Below, piece after piece: positions 22,915 through 31,531 of a stretch of 37,754 nucleotides of DNA (within the stretch, counting starts at the first letter, position 1; each line of letters begins with the position of its first letter). The notes below the pieces were generated by a model, which was given only the letters and a program-made list of their open reading frames with translations, made no database searches and was not told the DNA's origin. Source of the stretch: a virus; the IMG/VR virus record IMGVR_UViG_3300047284_000266, positions 1-37,754 of that record; one strand, 5' to 3'. A program made the position numbers and the translations under genes.

Positions 22915-22953
22915 AGAAAAAAACCCCTCTTCATTAATATTTAGAAGAGGGGT
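22915..22953 (-). terminator. Terminator hairpin that also hides a ribosome binding site
   Basis: Minus strand ACCCCTCTTC, 11-nt loop, GAAGAGGGGT, then a run of T ending just before ATG 22914. It ends the mazG transcript. Its 3' arm contains GAGGGG, the only Shine-Dalgarno of the 593-aa gene. Confidence 0.88.
22938..22945 (-). promoter_or_regulatory. Late-promoter-like TCTAAATA inside the terminator loop
   Basis: TCTAAATA matches TATAAATA at seven of eight positions and lies in the loop and first arm of the hairpin at 22923-22953. With T4 spacing, transcription would start near 22932, at the first base of the 3' arm. That gives an mRNA with a free GAGGGG and no hairpin. Confidence 0.6.
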
Positions 22954-23066
22954 GGGTTATTATTCTTTCCATCTACCCATGCATCCATGAGTTCCGAGAT
23001 ATGAAAGTATTCAATTATTATGTCATCATCGGTCGCCTTTTGCCCGATTTTCGGACTTAGAGACAT
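22941..23066 (-). CDS. Possible small protein, 41 aa
   Basis: ATG 23066 lies in the end of mazG in another frame (41-nt overlap), with AAGGTG upstream. The peptide reads as a folded acidic segment (DDDIIIEYFHISELMDAWVD) and a tail ending NNNPPLF. Its stop is in the loop of the following terminator, as for two other small genes here. Composition looks gene-like rather than random, but no homologue is known to me. Confidence 0.5.
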   Translation of the reverse strand: MSLSPKIGQKATDDDIIIEYFHISELMDAWVDGKNNNPPLF

Positions 23067-23499
23067 CAAATACACCTTCGGGATAACGCTTAAGTAGCTT
23101 AGTAACATTTCGCATTACCACTTCATCTATACTAATATTTAGTGCCAAGCACACTTGGGCAACATACCACATCACATCACCCAGTTCGATGATCAGATGA
23201 TCTCGATTATCTTCATTCCAAGGTTTGCCTTGGAAGATCATCTTCTTAACAATCTCCATCAATTCTCCACCTTCAGCATTGATACCGACTGCACCAGTAA
23301 GAAGACGTTGAATATCTACGTTTTGCTCATTAAGTTCATCTAGTCGTTCAGAGAACGCACTATAATCTTTACTTGCTGAGCTAGTGACAAAATCTACAAA
23401 CTCAAGATACTTCTCATAGTCTGCTTCATAAACTTCTGGTTCCTTTGTGGGATCTTCATTAGATTCTACATTAGGAGTGCTACCAAATCCTTCAGCCAT
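23026..23499 (-). CDS. mazG: MazG-like nucleotide pyrophosphohydrolase, 157 aa
   Basis: Hydrolyses (d)NTPs to monophosphates. Cyanophage MazG was proposed to lower host (p)ppGpp, but work on related enzymes points to dGTP/dCTP. The metal-binding helices show as GGELMEIVKKMIF (Glu79, Glu82) and IIELGDVMWYVAQVC (Glu105, Asp108), the ExxE...ExxD pattern. An N-terminal 40 residues and a C-terminal acidic/basic tail extend beyond the usual core. ATG 23499 with GAGG upstream, 8 nt after the gp41 stop. It could clean the nucleotide pool beside the replication genes. Confidence 0.92.
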   Translation of the reverse strand: MAEGFGSTPNVESNEDPTKEPEVYEADYEKYLEFVDFVTSSASKDYSAFSERLDELNEQNVDIQRLLTGAVGINAEGGELMEIVKKMIFQGKPWNEDNRDHLIIELGDVMWYVAQVCLALNISIDEVVMRNVTKLLKRYPEGVFDVSKSENRAKGDR

Positions 23500-23507
23500 A
23501 AATTACC

Positions 23508-24893
23508 TCAATACTTAAAGTCAGCGAAATTTTTGTGTGTTTTACCTTTAAACAAATCTTCGGGTTCATCATCTAGATCTTGCCCCGAATCTACAAGATC
23601 AGTTTGTGCTGATTGATCTACATCATACAGTCTCATCTTTGCCCTGTCAATACCAACGATAAAACGCTTGTTCATCGTAGGGTCATTATACCTGTTTTTA
23701 AGTTGTTTGACAAGGATCTGATTGAGTTGCTCCAGTTCTTCTGTACTGATAAGAGCAAACATAAGGTCTGCAGTAGCAGGGAGTCCAAAAGACTCACTGG
23801 TATCAGTAAGATCAACATCAGTGCTACCGTACCCTGAACGAGTAGTCTGAGTAGCACTAAAGATAGGCACATTAAACTCGACAGCAAGACCCCTAAGTTC
23901 TTCTGCAATTGATTTGACATAAGTGTAAGAATTGACAATGGATCCTTTATAACGCGAGGATGCACAGATATTAAGATAATCGATAAAAATAATATCTGGT
24001 TTAAATCCTTTCTTTAATGCAAGTTCATTGAGAAGAGATTTAAAGTGTCCTGCATGAGCAGAAGCAGTAGGATATTCTTTGATGATAAGTTTACCTACAG
24101 TCTTCTGAGCCAATTTAATGATCTTAGTCTCATACATTTGCTTTGGCAGATCGACAAGTTGTTGGATGTTAATGTTCAACAAGTTTGCATCGATTCGTTC
24201 TGCGATTCTTTCTTCGGCCATCTCCATAGTGATGTAAAGAACATTCTTACCCTGAAGAAGAGAAGATGCTGCAACATGGCACATGAATAAAGATTTACCA
24301 ACACCAGTGCCAGCAAGAGCAATATTCAGTGTCTTAGAAGGAAGACCACCTTTGGTAATCTTATTAAAGAATTCCAAGTCGAAGGGAATCTTCTCTTCCT
24401 TACGATGATAGAAATCATACCGAGTTTCAAAATCATCGATATAGTCATGTCCAACATGCTCATCAAAACAAACCCCTAGTGCCTCAGAAAGAATACTAGG
24501 AATTGCATCACGACTCTTGGTTTTATCCTTACCATCTGCAATCTTAATCGACTCCAGAAGAGAAAGATAAACTGCTCGATCTTTACACCATTTCTCAGAT
24601 GTATTAATCAACCAATCAAAATCAATCTTGTCTTCAGTGAAGGTTTTAAGAAGAGTCAGAACATTCTGAAACCCATCTTGACTTAGATCAGTTCTACGCT
24701 CACACTCAATAGCAATAGCATTGAGAGGAGGTTGAGTCTGATATTCCTGAACGTATTTGTTGATCTCTTCAAAGACCACACGTTCTTCATGCGTTTCAAA
24801 ATATTCTGGTTTGATAAATGGAAGTACTTTTCGACAATACTTCTCGTTGTATACAAGATTTTTGAGAACAATAACTTCCAGTTTATCCATCAT
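23508..24893 (-). CDS. gp41: Replicative DNA helicase (T4 gp41, DnaB-like)
   Basis: Hexameric 5'-3' helicase of the replication fork, partner of primase gp61. The RecA-like motor core includes the Walker A loop AGTGVGKS (194-201), Walker B IIFIDYLNIC, and GVNVPIF-like strand VEFNVPIFSATQTTRS, as in DnaB motif H3. The N-terminal 140 residues are the helical collar. 461 aa from ATG 24893, which overlaps the previous stop (ATGA); an in-frame TTG at 24905 is not needed. Directly followed by mazG. Confidence 0.95.
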   Translation of the reverse strand: MMDKLEVIVLKNLVYNEKYCRKVLPFIKPEYFETHEERVVFEEINKYVQEYQTQPPLNAIAIECERRTDLSQDGFQNVLTLLKTFTEDKIDFDWLINTSEKWCKDRAVYLSLLESIKIADGKDKTKSRDAIPSILSEALGVCFDEHVGHDYIDDFETRYDFYHRKEEKIPFDLEFFNKITKGGLPSKTLNIALAGTGVGKSLFMCHVAASSLLQGKNVLYITMEMAEERIAERIDANLLNINIQQLVDLPKQMYETKIIKLAQKTVGKLIIKEYPTASAHAGHFKSLLNELALKKGFKPDIIFIDYLNICASSRYKGSIVNSYTYVKSIAEELRGLAVEFNVPIFSATQTTRSGYGSTDVDLTDTSESFGLPATADLMFALISTEELEQLNQILVKQLKNRYNDPTMNKRFIVGIDRAKMRLYDVDQSAQTDLVDSGQDLDDEPEDLFKGKTHKNFADFKY

Positions 24894-25471
24894 AAGTAGT
24901 GGCAATAGGTTCCAACGATGTACTTTTCTTTAGTTTTTACTGGCATCCCAGCATGAGGGAACATCCATAGAGGGGGGAACACCAAGATTCTACCAGGTTT
25001 TGGATCCACTGACAAGCCCAAATTGGAAAATGTAGTTTGTCCTTCAAATTCATGATCTGTTAGATACAAGAAGACTGCAATAAATCTTCTAGAAGAATTG
25101 TGATTTCCGACATCAACATGCTCAGAAAATTGATCCGATCCATTTGCATCATACTTTTTAATTCTCAATTCTTCTAAGGCATATTGAGAGGGAAGTTCAT
25201 CTACAAGTGATAGATCAATATTATACAATCCAATTATATTCAAAAATGTTTTAGTTAAATTATCGTGCATCAATGCATGAGATGCTGTAGATTCTCCACT
25301 ATTAACAAATTGAGTTAAATTGAATTGTGTGAAACTGGGTCTCAGTTCCCTATCAACTCTCTCTTGCTTATCTTGATGATCTTCAAATAACTGAATAAGT
25401 TCTTTACAAGTAGACTCTGGAATAGAGTCATCATAAATTTTAATTAAATCAGTCAGTTTCTTCGCTAGCAT
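24890..25471 (-). CDS. 2OG-Fe(II) oxygenase, prolyl-hydroxylase type, 193 aa
   Basis: Non-haem iron dioxygenase using 2-oxoglutarate and O2. The iron triad is visible as HVD (His118, Asp120) and His173 in MFPHAGMPV, with Lys183 in the usual 2OG-binding place (KEKYIVGTY). Jelly-roll strands [20 protein letters not shown] and [11 protein letters not shown] fit P4H-like enzymes. The substrate is unknown; virion or host protein, or modified base, are all possible. ATG 25471 overlaps uvsX by 23 nt, and gp41 follows with ATGA. Placement between uvsX and gp41 ties it to the early replication operon. Confidence 0.9.
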   Translation of the reverse strand: MLAKKLTDLIKIYDDSIPESTCKELIQLFEDHQDKQERVDRELRPSFTQFNLTQFVNSGESTASHALMHDNLTKTFLNIIGLYNIDLSLVDELPSQYALEELRIKKYDANGSDQFSEHVDVGNHNSSRRFIAVFLYLTDHEFEGQTTFSNLGLSVDPKPGRILVFPPLWMFPHAGMPVKTKEKYIVGTYCHYL

Positions 25472-26504
25472 AATCAGCCTCCGTAGTTATATTGCCTTGT
25501 CCATATAGATATTCTTTTCTCGCGCATTCATCCAACGCTTGCATAATGTCCTGACTAAAGTACTTTTCTGGATCCGCGAGAATTGTTTTCGGATAGACGG
25601 ACGTTCCATCGATTTTATATCGATTACCAACTCTCTCAAAGACTCCGTACTTCTCTCCAAGTTCAAGTAATCCGTAGTAAGGGTCGAGTCCCGTGTCGTA
25701 GTAAAGACGTGTTTCAGCAATGGAATTCTCTTTAGTAAATCGAGACTTCTGTGCTTTGCACTTGATAATATTTCCGACGATTTCTTTACCGTCTTTTTCC
25801 TTCGATTTTGAGAGGTAGATAATAGTAGAAGCGGCGTACTTAAGACCAGAACCGCCGCCCATTTCTTTAGTTGGAACATAAGCACCTACAACGTCATATG
25901 TGTGATTTGTGACCAGCATTGGAATATTTGCTTTACCAAGTTTCAGAGTAAGAACTCGGAATACCGATTTAGTCACCTGAGCCCTGGTCATGTCTCTGGT
26001 TTCTTTACCTTCGGAACTATCTTCAATCTCCTTAGTGGTAGAAAGATTACCCAGAGAATCAAGAACAAACATTAGGGGTTGGCGTTGATCTTGCTTCTGC
26101 TCAAGATACTTATCGATGATACGAAGCGATTGAGTACGAAACTCTTGAACAGTCACCACAGGAACAATAATCATTCGCTTGGAATCAATACCACGCTCCT
26201 CGATCATTGCTTTAGTAATTGCGGATTCTGACTCAAAATAGACAACACCCGCGTTAGGATTGCTATCGAGAAAATGTTTGACAACAGACAAACAAAAGAA
26301 AGTCTTACCTGTAGACGATTCTCCTGCAATAGCCGTAATTTTGTTTGACGGGATGCCGCCGAAAATCGACCCCGATACCAGAGCATTAAAAATATAACTA
26401 CCTGTATCGATGAAAGTATCACAATCACCAGCAGCAACACCATCAGAAACGAGACCAGCATACTCATTACCAATCTCCTTCACTACATCTTGTAAGAAAT
26501 TCAT
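25449..26504 (-). CDS. uvsX: UvsX RecA-like recombinase
   Basis: Forms filaments on single-stranded DNA and drives strand exchange for recombination-dependent replication. Walker A GESSTGKT (61-68), Walker B in [14 protein letters not shown], and the L2-like loop region [18 protein letters not shown] are present. The acidic C-terminal tail ([10 protein letters not shown] type) is typical of UvsX. 351 aa, normal length. ATG 26504 overlaps the gp43 stop (ATGA). Confidence 0.95.
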   Translation of the reverse strand: MNFLQDVVKEIGNEYAGLVSDGVAAGDCDTFIDTGSYIFNALVSGSIFGGIPSNKITAIAGESSTGKTFFCLSVVKHFLDSNPNAGVVYFESESAITKAMIEERGIDSKRMIIVPVVTVQEFRTQSLRIIDKYLEQKQDQRQPLMFVLDSLGNLSTTKEIEDSSEGKETRDMTRAQVTKSVFRVLTLKLGKANIPMLVTNHTYDVVGAYVPTKEMGGGSGLKYAASTIIYLSKSKEKDGKEIVGNIIKCKAQKSRFTKENSIAETRLYYDTGLDPYYGLLELGEKYGVFERVGNRYKIDGTSVYPKTILADPEKYFSQDIMQALDECARKEYLYGQGNITTEADYASEETD

Positions 26505-28990
26505 GCGAATAAAAACTCCAGTGTGTTAATTTTTTCGGTTTTCCAACCAATTGTATCTAGAATCGTCTTCAACGGTTCTAGAAATGACTTCTCAAATTGT
26601 AGGTCATGATCAATAGATTTGTCAAGACCCAACTCCTTTGGCAATTCCTGCAAAAAGGAAATCACATTTTCATTTATTTTATTGGGTGTTCTAAGGTAGA
26701 GAAACTTGATCTTCTCTCCTTCTTGGATAACAGGGTACTTATGAGTAAGTTTATGCTTGCGAATATAGTAATTGTACAATAATGAACCTCTGACATGAAT
26801 AGGCGTACCCTTTCCATAAATTGTTGCCGTACTACTGAACTTACCTAAGTTATTTACACCGCGAGGAAAAGCTATTTCCACAGGACTCATCTTCTTAAAC
26901 TCATCACGAAACTCTTCGATAAACTGAATTAGATCATCGTTAGTCTTAGTCATGATTACCTTGAGAGCATCCTTAATCTTTTGACGGCAAGGCGCAGGTG
27001 TAGAAGATTTTACTGCTTCAATACCCATGATCTTTAGTTTTGGTTCAGTGTATCTAACACCTTCAATGTCCCAAGCATTCAGGATGTAGCGTTTCTTTGC
27101 AGTCCAGATACCTTTATCTGCAATAGTTTCACGCTTCATGAACATCTTTTGATCATATGCCTTTACATATTCCGCCAGTTCTTTGTAAGAACTTTCAATA
27201 TATTTTTCGAGTTCCATTTTACACACCTTGTCAAGGAACGACACGATGCTTTCAGTAGTTTTCTCTCTTCCCTTGAATACCGCATCCACGAAAGGGCCAA
27301 GGTTAAGATAAATGCTATCGGTATCAGCAGCAATAACGTAATCATTGTTCTCAGTCTTCAAGATTTTATTTAGATACTGATTCATCTTCATTTCAATCCA
27401 ACGGATAGAAAGCTGTCCTGACAAAGTAATTGCCTCAGCATTCTGAAGATTATAGTATCTGAAGTATTGGTTTCCGATGGCACCATAAGCAGAGTTTAGT
27501 TGAATCTTTCGTGCCATCTGGATATTATTGAACTTGGAAATATCCTTCTCAAGTTTTTCACTTGGACTCTTCTCATACTCTTGCTTTGCGGCAAGCATCT
27601 TCTTTTTGTAGATAGTACGGTCATCGTAGATGCGCTGCATCATCTTGGGCAGGAACCCCTGAAGGTCCGTGCGGTACATGGCACCGTTAGAGCACACAGT
27701 AGCGCCCTGGAGGTCGCTCAGGTCGATCTGCTGCCCCAGGAAGCGGTCTACGGTGGCAGTGGGGTGCCGTGTGGGCAACAGGGTCTCAGGAGAGATGTTG
27801 TACTGCATGATCAGGTGAGGATACAGGGAGTTCAAGTCGAAACTCACCACCCAATTATACAAACCTGGCTTGGGTTCTTTTACAAAAGCACCAGCATATT
27901 TATCATCTTTCTTACTTCCTTTCTTCTGAGGAACAACGATGTTATCCTTTTTAAGGAAGTTGAAGATGAGAGTATCCCACATGCGAACCTGAGAATACAC
28001 ATCCTCAAAGTTTACTTTGGCGTCATATGCCATAGTGGCAGCAAGTTCAATCAGTTTCATCTTGTCTTCCAGACGATCAACAAGTTCCACGTCGAAGATG
28101 TTGTACTCAACAAACTTCTGCCAACCATTTGTGTAGAAATCTTTGAAGGTATCAAATTCACTGTGATCCAACTTACGCTGACCAAGTTCAACAAAAGCAA
28201 TGTGATCCAGTCGATAAGATTCCTGGTTTGTGTAAGTGAACTTTTTGTAAAGATCAAGATAATCAAGACAAGAAACACCCATGATGTCATAGGCAAGATT
28301 AGTTCTACCCATGATCACAATCTCACGTTCAGACACCTTCTCCCATGGAGAAAGAGATTTGACCCACTTCTCTCCCATGATACGATCCATCCTACGGCAG
28401 AGGTATGGAATATCGTACAGATAGCAGTTCCAACCAGTAATAATATCAGGAGTATTCTCTGCCCAGAAACTAACAAAGTCTTTGAGCATGGTGGACTCAT
28501 CCCACTGATAGTGAACGTTTACACCTTCAGGAACATTAAACTCCCGAGTAGCCCAAACATCCACACGTTTAGTGTTCAAGTTCTTCATCGTGATACAAAG
28601 AACTTCCTCTGCTGCACTTTGCACATCAGGGAATCCATTCTCAGATGCCACCTCGATGTCAATCGTGAAGATCTCAAGTTTCTTGAAATCATAATCAACT
28701 TCATCAGGATGCTGATCCGAAATGTATTGATATACGAAACGTTCGTATCCATAAACATCAAAGTTTTGAACACTCTCATACTTCTTCATAAAGTCTCGCG
28801 CATCACGAGGACCAGCAAACTTCATCGGTTTAACATTATGACCTTCCAGAGTTTTATACTTTGATTCTGTAGGGCAAGCAACAAAAAGAGTAGGTGAAAA
28901 TGATTCCTTATATTGAACCCGACGCCCTTGGTCGAATCCACGATAAAGAATATTATCACCTACTTGTTGAACGTTTGTATAAAATTTCAT
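26501..28990 (-). CDS. gp43: DNA polymerase, family B (T4 gp43)
   Basis: Replicative polymerase with 3'-5' exonuclease. Exo I is [13 protein letters not shown] (Asp111, Glu113), and Exo II is in [13 protein letters not shown]. Polymerase motif A is [10 protein letters not shown] (Asp385), motif B is [11 protein letters not shown] (493-503), and motif C is AADTDSIYL (Asp556, Asp558). The C terminus keeps the short clamp-binding tail (NTLEFLFA). 829 aa, somewhat shorter than the 898 of T4. ATG 28990 overlaps the previous stop as TGATG; an adjacent TTG is ignored. Intact, with no intein or split. Confidence 0.97.
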   Translation of the reverse strand: MKFYTNVQQVGDNILYRGFDQGRRVQYKESFSPTLFVACPTESKYKTLEGHNVKPMKFAGPRDARDFMKKYESVQNFDVYGYERFVYQYISDQHPDEVDYDFKKLEIFTIDIEVASENGFPDVQSAAEEVLCITMKNLNTKRVDVWATREFNVPEGVNVHYQWDESTMLKDFVSFWAENTPDIITGWNCYLYDIPYLCRRMDRIMGEKWVKSLSPWEKVSEREIVIMGRTNLAYDIMGVSCLDYLDLYKKFTYTNQESYRLDHIAFVELGQRKLDHSEFDTFKDFYTNGWQKFVEYNIFDVELVDRLEDKMKLIELAATMAYDAKVNFEDVYSQVRMWDTLIFNFLKKDNIVVPQKKGSKKDDKYAGAFVKEPKPGLYNWVVSFDLNSLYPHLIMQYNISPETLLPTRHPTATVDRFLGQQIDLSDLQGATVCSNGAMYRTDLQGFLPKMMQRIYDDRTIYKKKMLAAKQEYEKSPSEKLEKDISKFNNIQMARKIQLNSAYGAIGNQYFRYYNLQNAEAITLSGQLSIRWIEMKMNQYLNKILKTENNDYVIAADTDSIYLNLGPFVDAVFKGREKTTESIVSFLDKVCKMELEKYIESSYKELAEYVKAYDQKMFMKRETIADKGIWTAKKRYILNAWDIEGVRYTEPKLKIMGIEAVKSSTPAPCRQKIKDALKVIMTKTNDDLIQFIEEFRDEFKKMSPVEIAFPRGVNNLGKFSSTATIYGKGTPIHVRGSLLYNYYIRKHKLTHKYPVIQEGEKIKFLYLRTPNKINENVISFLQELPKELGLDKSIDHDLQFEKSFLEPLKTILDTIGWKTEKINTLEFLFA

Positions 28991-29394
28991 CAAGCAACTT
29001 TACGGTAAAGGTCCAGAACAGCTGGTTCAGGATCCAGTATAGTAAAAATCGCGTCGCTTGTCAAGAAGAGATCCCGCTGAGACGAGAACTTCGGATATGG
29101 TCTCAGAATAATATATTCATAAACGTACCAATCCTTTTCGCTAGCACCTTCATCAACTTTTCGAGCAGATGTTTTTAAGTGTTTGCCTTCCAATGAATAT
29201 GCACGCTTCTCCAAATTTTCTGGATCATCACCATATTCAGCACACTCAATAATTTCATAGCACTGTTCAACTAAGATAGAAGGTTCTTCATCGAGTTCAG
29301 TTACCCTCCCAATCAGGTACTGCTCCCGTTGCTTCAACAAAATCAATTTGGTCGGTGAATCCTGTGGAATCACTTCCATCATCTCCTCCTCCAT
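28990..29394 (-). CDS. Hypothetical protein, 134 aa
   Basis: Begins MEEEMMEVIPQD; ATG 29394 has AAGGAGG nine bases upstream, and ATG 29382 after GGAGGAGGAG is an alternative. The first 98 nt overlap the end of the previous gene out of frame. Contains beta-like LILLKQREQYLIGRVTELDE and YVYEYIILRPYPKF. It ends with the TGATG overlap into gp43, so it is probably expressed with the polymerase. No family recognised. Confidence 0.7.
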   Translation of the reverse strand: MEEEMMEVIPQDSPTKLILLKQREQYLIGRVTELDEEPSILVEQCYEIIECAEYGDDPENLEKRAYSLEGKHLKTSARKVDEGASEKDWYVYEYIILRPYPKFSSQRDLFLTSDAIFTILDPEPAVLDLYRKVA

Positions 29395-29713
29395 GTTCAA
29401 TAGCCTCCTTTAATTTTTCATACTGTTCTAAAACTTGTTTGTAAGGATCATAAATGCAAATAACTTCACTTGGATCTATGTACACACTATTATCCTTTGC
29501 TAATGGCATCCATGGAAAAAATCTAACTCTAGGAGAAGAAATTTTTGAAGTGCCAGTTTCTGAAAACATACTCTCGACAGACTCTTCAAGACCAACCATG
29601 TATGGAATTGTAAAATTTAGTGAAATAACTTTTTCCGTCTCTCGATGTATGATCTCTTTAATATCAGCAATGATATCTTCACCGCTTCTTAGTCTTGCGA
29701 TTTTTACGCTCAT
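29297..29713 (-). CDS. Small beta-barrel-like phage protein, 138 aa, paralogue of 34496-34783
   Basis: Begins MSVKIARLRSGEDIIADIKE and continues with short strands (KVISLNFTIPYMVG), a FFPWMPLA turn, VYIDPSEVICIYDPYKQVLE and a Gly/Asp-rich tail. The protein at 34496-34783 has the same order: VKLIRMTTGEDVVASIVED, FAPWSPIL, ITVEKKFIIFISDVKSEV. This points to a duplicated family with Sm/Hfq-like strand order (inference from pattern only). The last 98 nt overlap the next gene. Confidence 0.75.
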   Translation of the reverse strand: MSVKIARLRSGEDIIADIKEIIHRETEKVISLNFTIPYMVGLEESVESMFSETGTSKISSPRVRFFPWMPLAKDNSVYIDPSEVICIYDPYKQVLEQYEKLKEAIEHGGGDDGSDSTGFTDQIDFVEATGAVPDWEGN

Positions 29714-29909
29714 AGTTTTTACTCAAGATAATGTTTACTGATTCTTTAATAATTTCTTTAACCGCCCTGTCGTGATGGATATTTTTAGTATCAGTAATTT
29801 CTTTTGCATAAGTAAACAAAATATCCATTACATGTACTGGTGCTTCAATCGTCACCAGATCACTTTCTCCCTCATATCCAGAGGGATTAAGGTTATAATA
29901 AAACTGCAT
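29679..29909 (-). CDS. Hypothetical protein, 76 aa
   Basis: Begins MQFYYNLNPSGYEG, with GGAGG five bases upstream of ATG 29909; an in-frame ATG four codons earlier (29921) lies in the -10 region of the promoter. From the sigma70-type promoter at 29920-29948 the message would start only a few bases before this ATG, so it may be almost leaderless. The body is helical (HVMDILFTYAKEITD) with a basic tail (NYERKNRKTKKR). No family recognised. It overlaps the following gene by 35 nt. Confidence 0.65.
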   Translation of the reverse strand: MQFYYNLNPSGYEGESDLVTIEAPVHVMDILFTYAKEITDTKNIHHDRAVKEIIKESVNIILSKNYERKNRKTKKR

Positions 29910-29919
29910 AGTTTCCTCC

Positions 29920-29948
29920 ATTATACACACAAAAAAGGGAGGGGTCAA
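29920..29948 (-). promoter_or_regulatory. Sigma70-type promoter (TTGACC-17-TATAAT)
   Basis: -35 TTGACC (29943-29948), 17-nt spacer, perfect -10 TATAAT (29920-29925). The -35 lies in the hsp20 terminator hairpin and the spacer contains its T-run. It drives the 76-aa gene and probably the gp43-uvsX-gp41-mazG operon. Confidence 0.85.
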
Positions 29949-29961
29949 GCCCTTCTCCCTT
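29931..29961 (-). terminator. Rho-independent terminator of hsp20
   Basis: Minus strand AAGGGAG...CTCCCTT (7 bp) with inner GGG/CCC pairing, then a T-run. It ends hsp20 transcripts immediately before the start of the next transcript. Confidence 0.83.
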
Positions 29962-29981
29962 TATTCTGTTTCTTTTATTTA

Positions 29982-30437
29982 TCAACCTTCCGTTAATAGT
30001 TGTTTCTGTGGAGAGGCAATTTCATAAATTTTCTTCTTGTGCTTCTCTGGAACCATTCGTTGCAGGTTGATAGTTAGTAGTCCGTCCTTAAAGTCTACAT
30101 TCGATACTTCAACATCTTCGGACAACTGCCAAGTTCGTACAAATGAACGTTTTGATAATCCTTTGTGTAAGTAAGTTCTTCCAGTATCCTTCTCCTCATT
30201 TTTGGAGGTAACTCGGAGAATGTTTTGTTCAGTAGAGACTTCGATCTCATCTCGTTTAAATCCTGCAAGCGCAACTTCAATAGTGAAATTACTTGAGTCA
30301 TGTTTGATTAAGTTGTAGGGTGGGTAGTTGATGTTATGACCAGACATGGCATCTAGTCTATGAAAAACATCATCCAGACCTACAGCGTGAGGTGCGTATT
30401 CTTTCCAAAAAGTATCTAGCGTGTTGGTAGTAATCAT
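29982..30437 (-). CDS. hsp20: Small heat shock protein (Hsp20, alpha-crystallin)
   Basis: ATP-independent holdase chaperone, common in T4-like cyanophages. The alpha-crystallin domain spans residues 40-135: NFTIEVALAGFKRDEIEVST, then KGLSKRSFVRTWQLSEDVEV and the conserved DGLLTINLQR strand before the C-terminal extension. N-terminal region short (about 38 aa). Own sigma70-type promoter (30497-30525), AAGGAG before ATG 30437 and own terminator, so it is a single-gene unit. Confidence 0.95.
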   Translation of the reverse strand: MITTNTLDTFWKEYAPHAVGLDDVFHRLDAMSGHNINYPPYNLIKHDSSNFTIEVALAGFKRDEIEVSTEQNILRVTSKNEEKDTGRTYLHKGLSKRSFVRTWQLSEDVEVSNVDFKDGLLTINLQRMVPEKHKKKIYEIASPQKQLLTEG

Positions 30438-30496
30438 TTGAATTCTCCTTAAATAAGCGAGTTGTTTGTTATGGACCCATTAGGCATCCAACCAGT

Positions 30497-30525
30497 ATTA
30501 TATAGGGTAATAGCAGTATTTTCAA
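30497..30525 (-). promoter_or_regulatory. Sigma70-type promoter of hsp20 (TTGAAA-17-TATAAT)
   Basis: -35 TTGAAA (30520-30525), 17-nt spacer, perfect TATAAT (30497-30502), about 60 nt before ATG 30437. It lies in the divergent gap between the minus-strand and plus-strand genes. Confidence 0.82.
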
Positions 30526-30546
30526 ATGTTTGGATAACCCAACAAT

Positions 30547-30732
30547 ATGACTGGTATTCCGAACCACCATTCTCTAAATACATTTAAAGTCTTTAAGAAA
30601 GTGCGATACCTTACAATACTTTTATTACTTCCAGATGGGAGAACTGTTTGGAGAGATACATGTTGGGGTAAAAGATGCATCGATGAAATCAAAAAAGAAG
30701 GCACTATTGTAATGATGTTTGTAAATCAATAG
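30547..30732 (+). CDS. Hypothetical protein, 61 aa
   Basis: First gene of the plus-strand island. Begins MTGIPNHHSLNTFKVFKKVR; the middle (YLTILLLLPDGRTVWRDTCWG) looks like a beta pair with Trp and Cys. No clear Shine-Dalgarno or plus-strand promoter seen before ATG 30547. It is followed after 9 nt by the next small gene, whose GGAG overlaps this gene's end region. No family recognised; moderately likely to be real. Confidence 0.55.
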   Translation: MTGIPNHHSLNTFKVFKKVRYLTILLLLPDGRTVWRDTCWGKRCIDEIKKEGTIVMMFVNQ

Positions 30733-30741
30733 GAGTGCTTT

Positions 30742-30906
30742 ATGAAAGTACTATCGGAAACAGATATTAACAAACTGATTGTTGCTTGCAACAAAACTAT
30801 AATGGCGTCAACTTGTAGAATGACTCAACGAGAATATCAACATATCATTAATAGACTAGCAAGTTATAAACAACACCACTATAACCATGAAACACCTAAT
30901 AGTTGA
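30742..30906 (+). CDS. Hypothetical protein, 54 aa
   Basis: ATG 30742 with GGAG upstream. Helical, with three Met and two Cys in the first half (LIVACNKTIMASTCRMTQRE) and a His/Asn-rich end. The next gene starts 20 nt before its stop in another frame. No family recognised. Confidence 0.6.
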   Translation: MKVLSETDINKLIVACNKTIMASTCRMTQREYQHIINRLASYKQHHYNHETPNS

Positions 30907-31000
30907 TTTATTAAATAACACTTTATTTCTCGGTATTCTTGGGGGTGGATTAATTATTATACCTATAATAGGGATACAGATTATTCACTCAAAGAAATGA
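30887..31000 (+). CDS. Single-helix membrane micropeptide, 37 aa
   Basis: ATG 30887, inside the end of the 54-aa gene; the stop overlaps the next start (ATGA). Residues 12-33 are one continuous hydrophobic segment (LFLGILGGGLIIIPIIGIQ) with a short polar N terminus and a basic HSKK end. This size and shape match small thylakoid photosystem or cytochrome subunits as well as phage membrane peptides; I see no motif that decides. Confidence 0.55.
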   Translation: MKHLIVDLLNNTLFLGILGGGLIIIPIIGIQIIHSKK

Positions 31001-31113
31001 CGATTACCGAAGAAGACCTACAAGAACTACAAGAAAGAGTTTTACGTCAGAAAATGGACGAACTATTTGAAGAACCTTGCACATACGAAGACGATGTTGA
31101 AGACGATTATTAA
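30997..31113 (+). CDS. Acidic micropeptide, 38 aa
   Basis: ATG 30997 overlaps the stop of the membrane micropeptide. Helical and strongly acidic (TITEEDLQELQERVLRQKMD, tail DDVEDDY). No family recognised. It is supported by ATGA coupling rather than by similarity. Confidence 0.5.
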   Translation: MTITEEDLQELQERVLRQKMDELFEEPCTYEDDVEDDY

Positions 31114-31183
31114 TGCTATAATTCTATTCTCCTTAATTGCAGAATTTATCAATTGGGGATTGAACAATGCCTATCCCAACTAA
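31094..31183 (+). CDS. Possible hydrophobic micropeptide, 29 aa
   Basis: ATG 31094 lies inside the acidic micropeptide gene in another frame. The product is one short hydrophobic helix (TIINAIILFSLIAEFINWG) and a polar end NNAYPN. Its length and layout are like 29- to 35-residue photosystem subunits, but I cannot match one. No strong ribosome binding site; low confidence. Confidence 0.35.
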   Translation: MLKTIINAIILFSLIAEFINWGLNNAYPN

Positions 31184-31186
31184 ATA
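31179..31186 (+). promoter_or_regulatory. ACTAAATA box on the plus strand
   Basis: The same octamer seen on the minus strand occurs here in plus orientation, 25 nt before ATG 31211, a plus-strand gene. It overlaps the stop of the 29-aa frame. Confidence 0.4.
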
Positions 31187-31210
31187 AATTTAATTCTGAC
31201 AAATAATAAT

Positions 31211-31531
31211 ATGCTATCTACCCAGTATCGTTTACGTTTGGAGTTTATTTGTCAACGCATTGCAAAAGGAGAAGAAGTCAAACTTGAAGATATGATCTGG
31301 GCAGAGAAGCTTGCAAAGGCAAACAGGACTGCTGGAACGATGCTTCGCCAGGCAAGAAGAACTGCAGAAAATCCTGACATGCAGGAAGGAGATCTTGATG
31401 ACTTTCTCAACCAATTAGATATTGGTGGAACTGGGCACGAAAGATTTGGAATCTCAAGATTCAACAGTGTCGATGATATTGTTGACTTCTTCACAGAAGA
31501 TAAACCCGATGACTGGAGGCAACGTGACTGA
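31211..31531 (+). CDS. Hypothetical protein, 106 aa
   Basis: Soluble helical protein. Basic N-terminal helix (YRLRLEFICQRIAKGEEV), second helix (EDMIWAEKLAKANRTAGTML), then an acidic C terminus (DDIVDFFTEDKPDDW). Codon use and length are gene-like. The ATG has no strong Shine-Dalgarno, but an ACTAAATA box lies 25 nt upstream. No family recognised. Its end overlaps the GTG start of the next gene. Confidence 0.7.
   Translation: MLSTQYRLRLEFICQRIAKGEEVKLEDMIWAEKLAKANRTAGTMLRQARRTAENPDMQEGDLDDFLNQLDIGGTGHERFGISRFNSVDDIVDFFTEDKPDDWRQRD

Noticed and set aside
27500-28864. 454-codon open frame on the plus strand
   Set aside because: It lies wholly opposite gp43, whose motifs are intact. It has no ribosome binding site, and its composition is that of an antisense shadow.
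29976-29983. GATAAATA at the hsp20 stop codon
   Set aside because: As above, followed at once by the hsp20 terminator.
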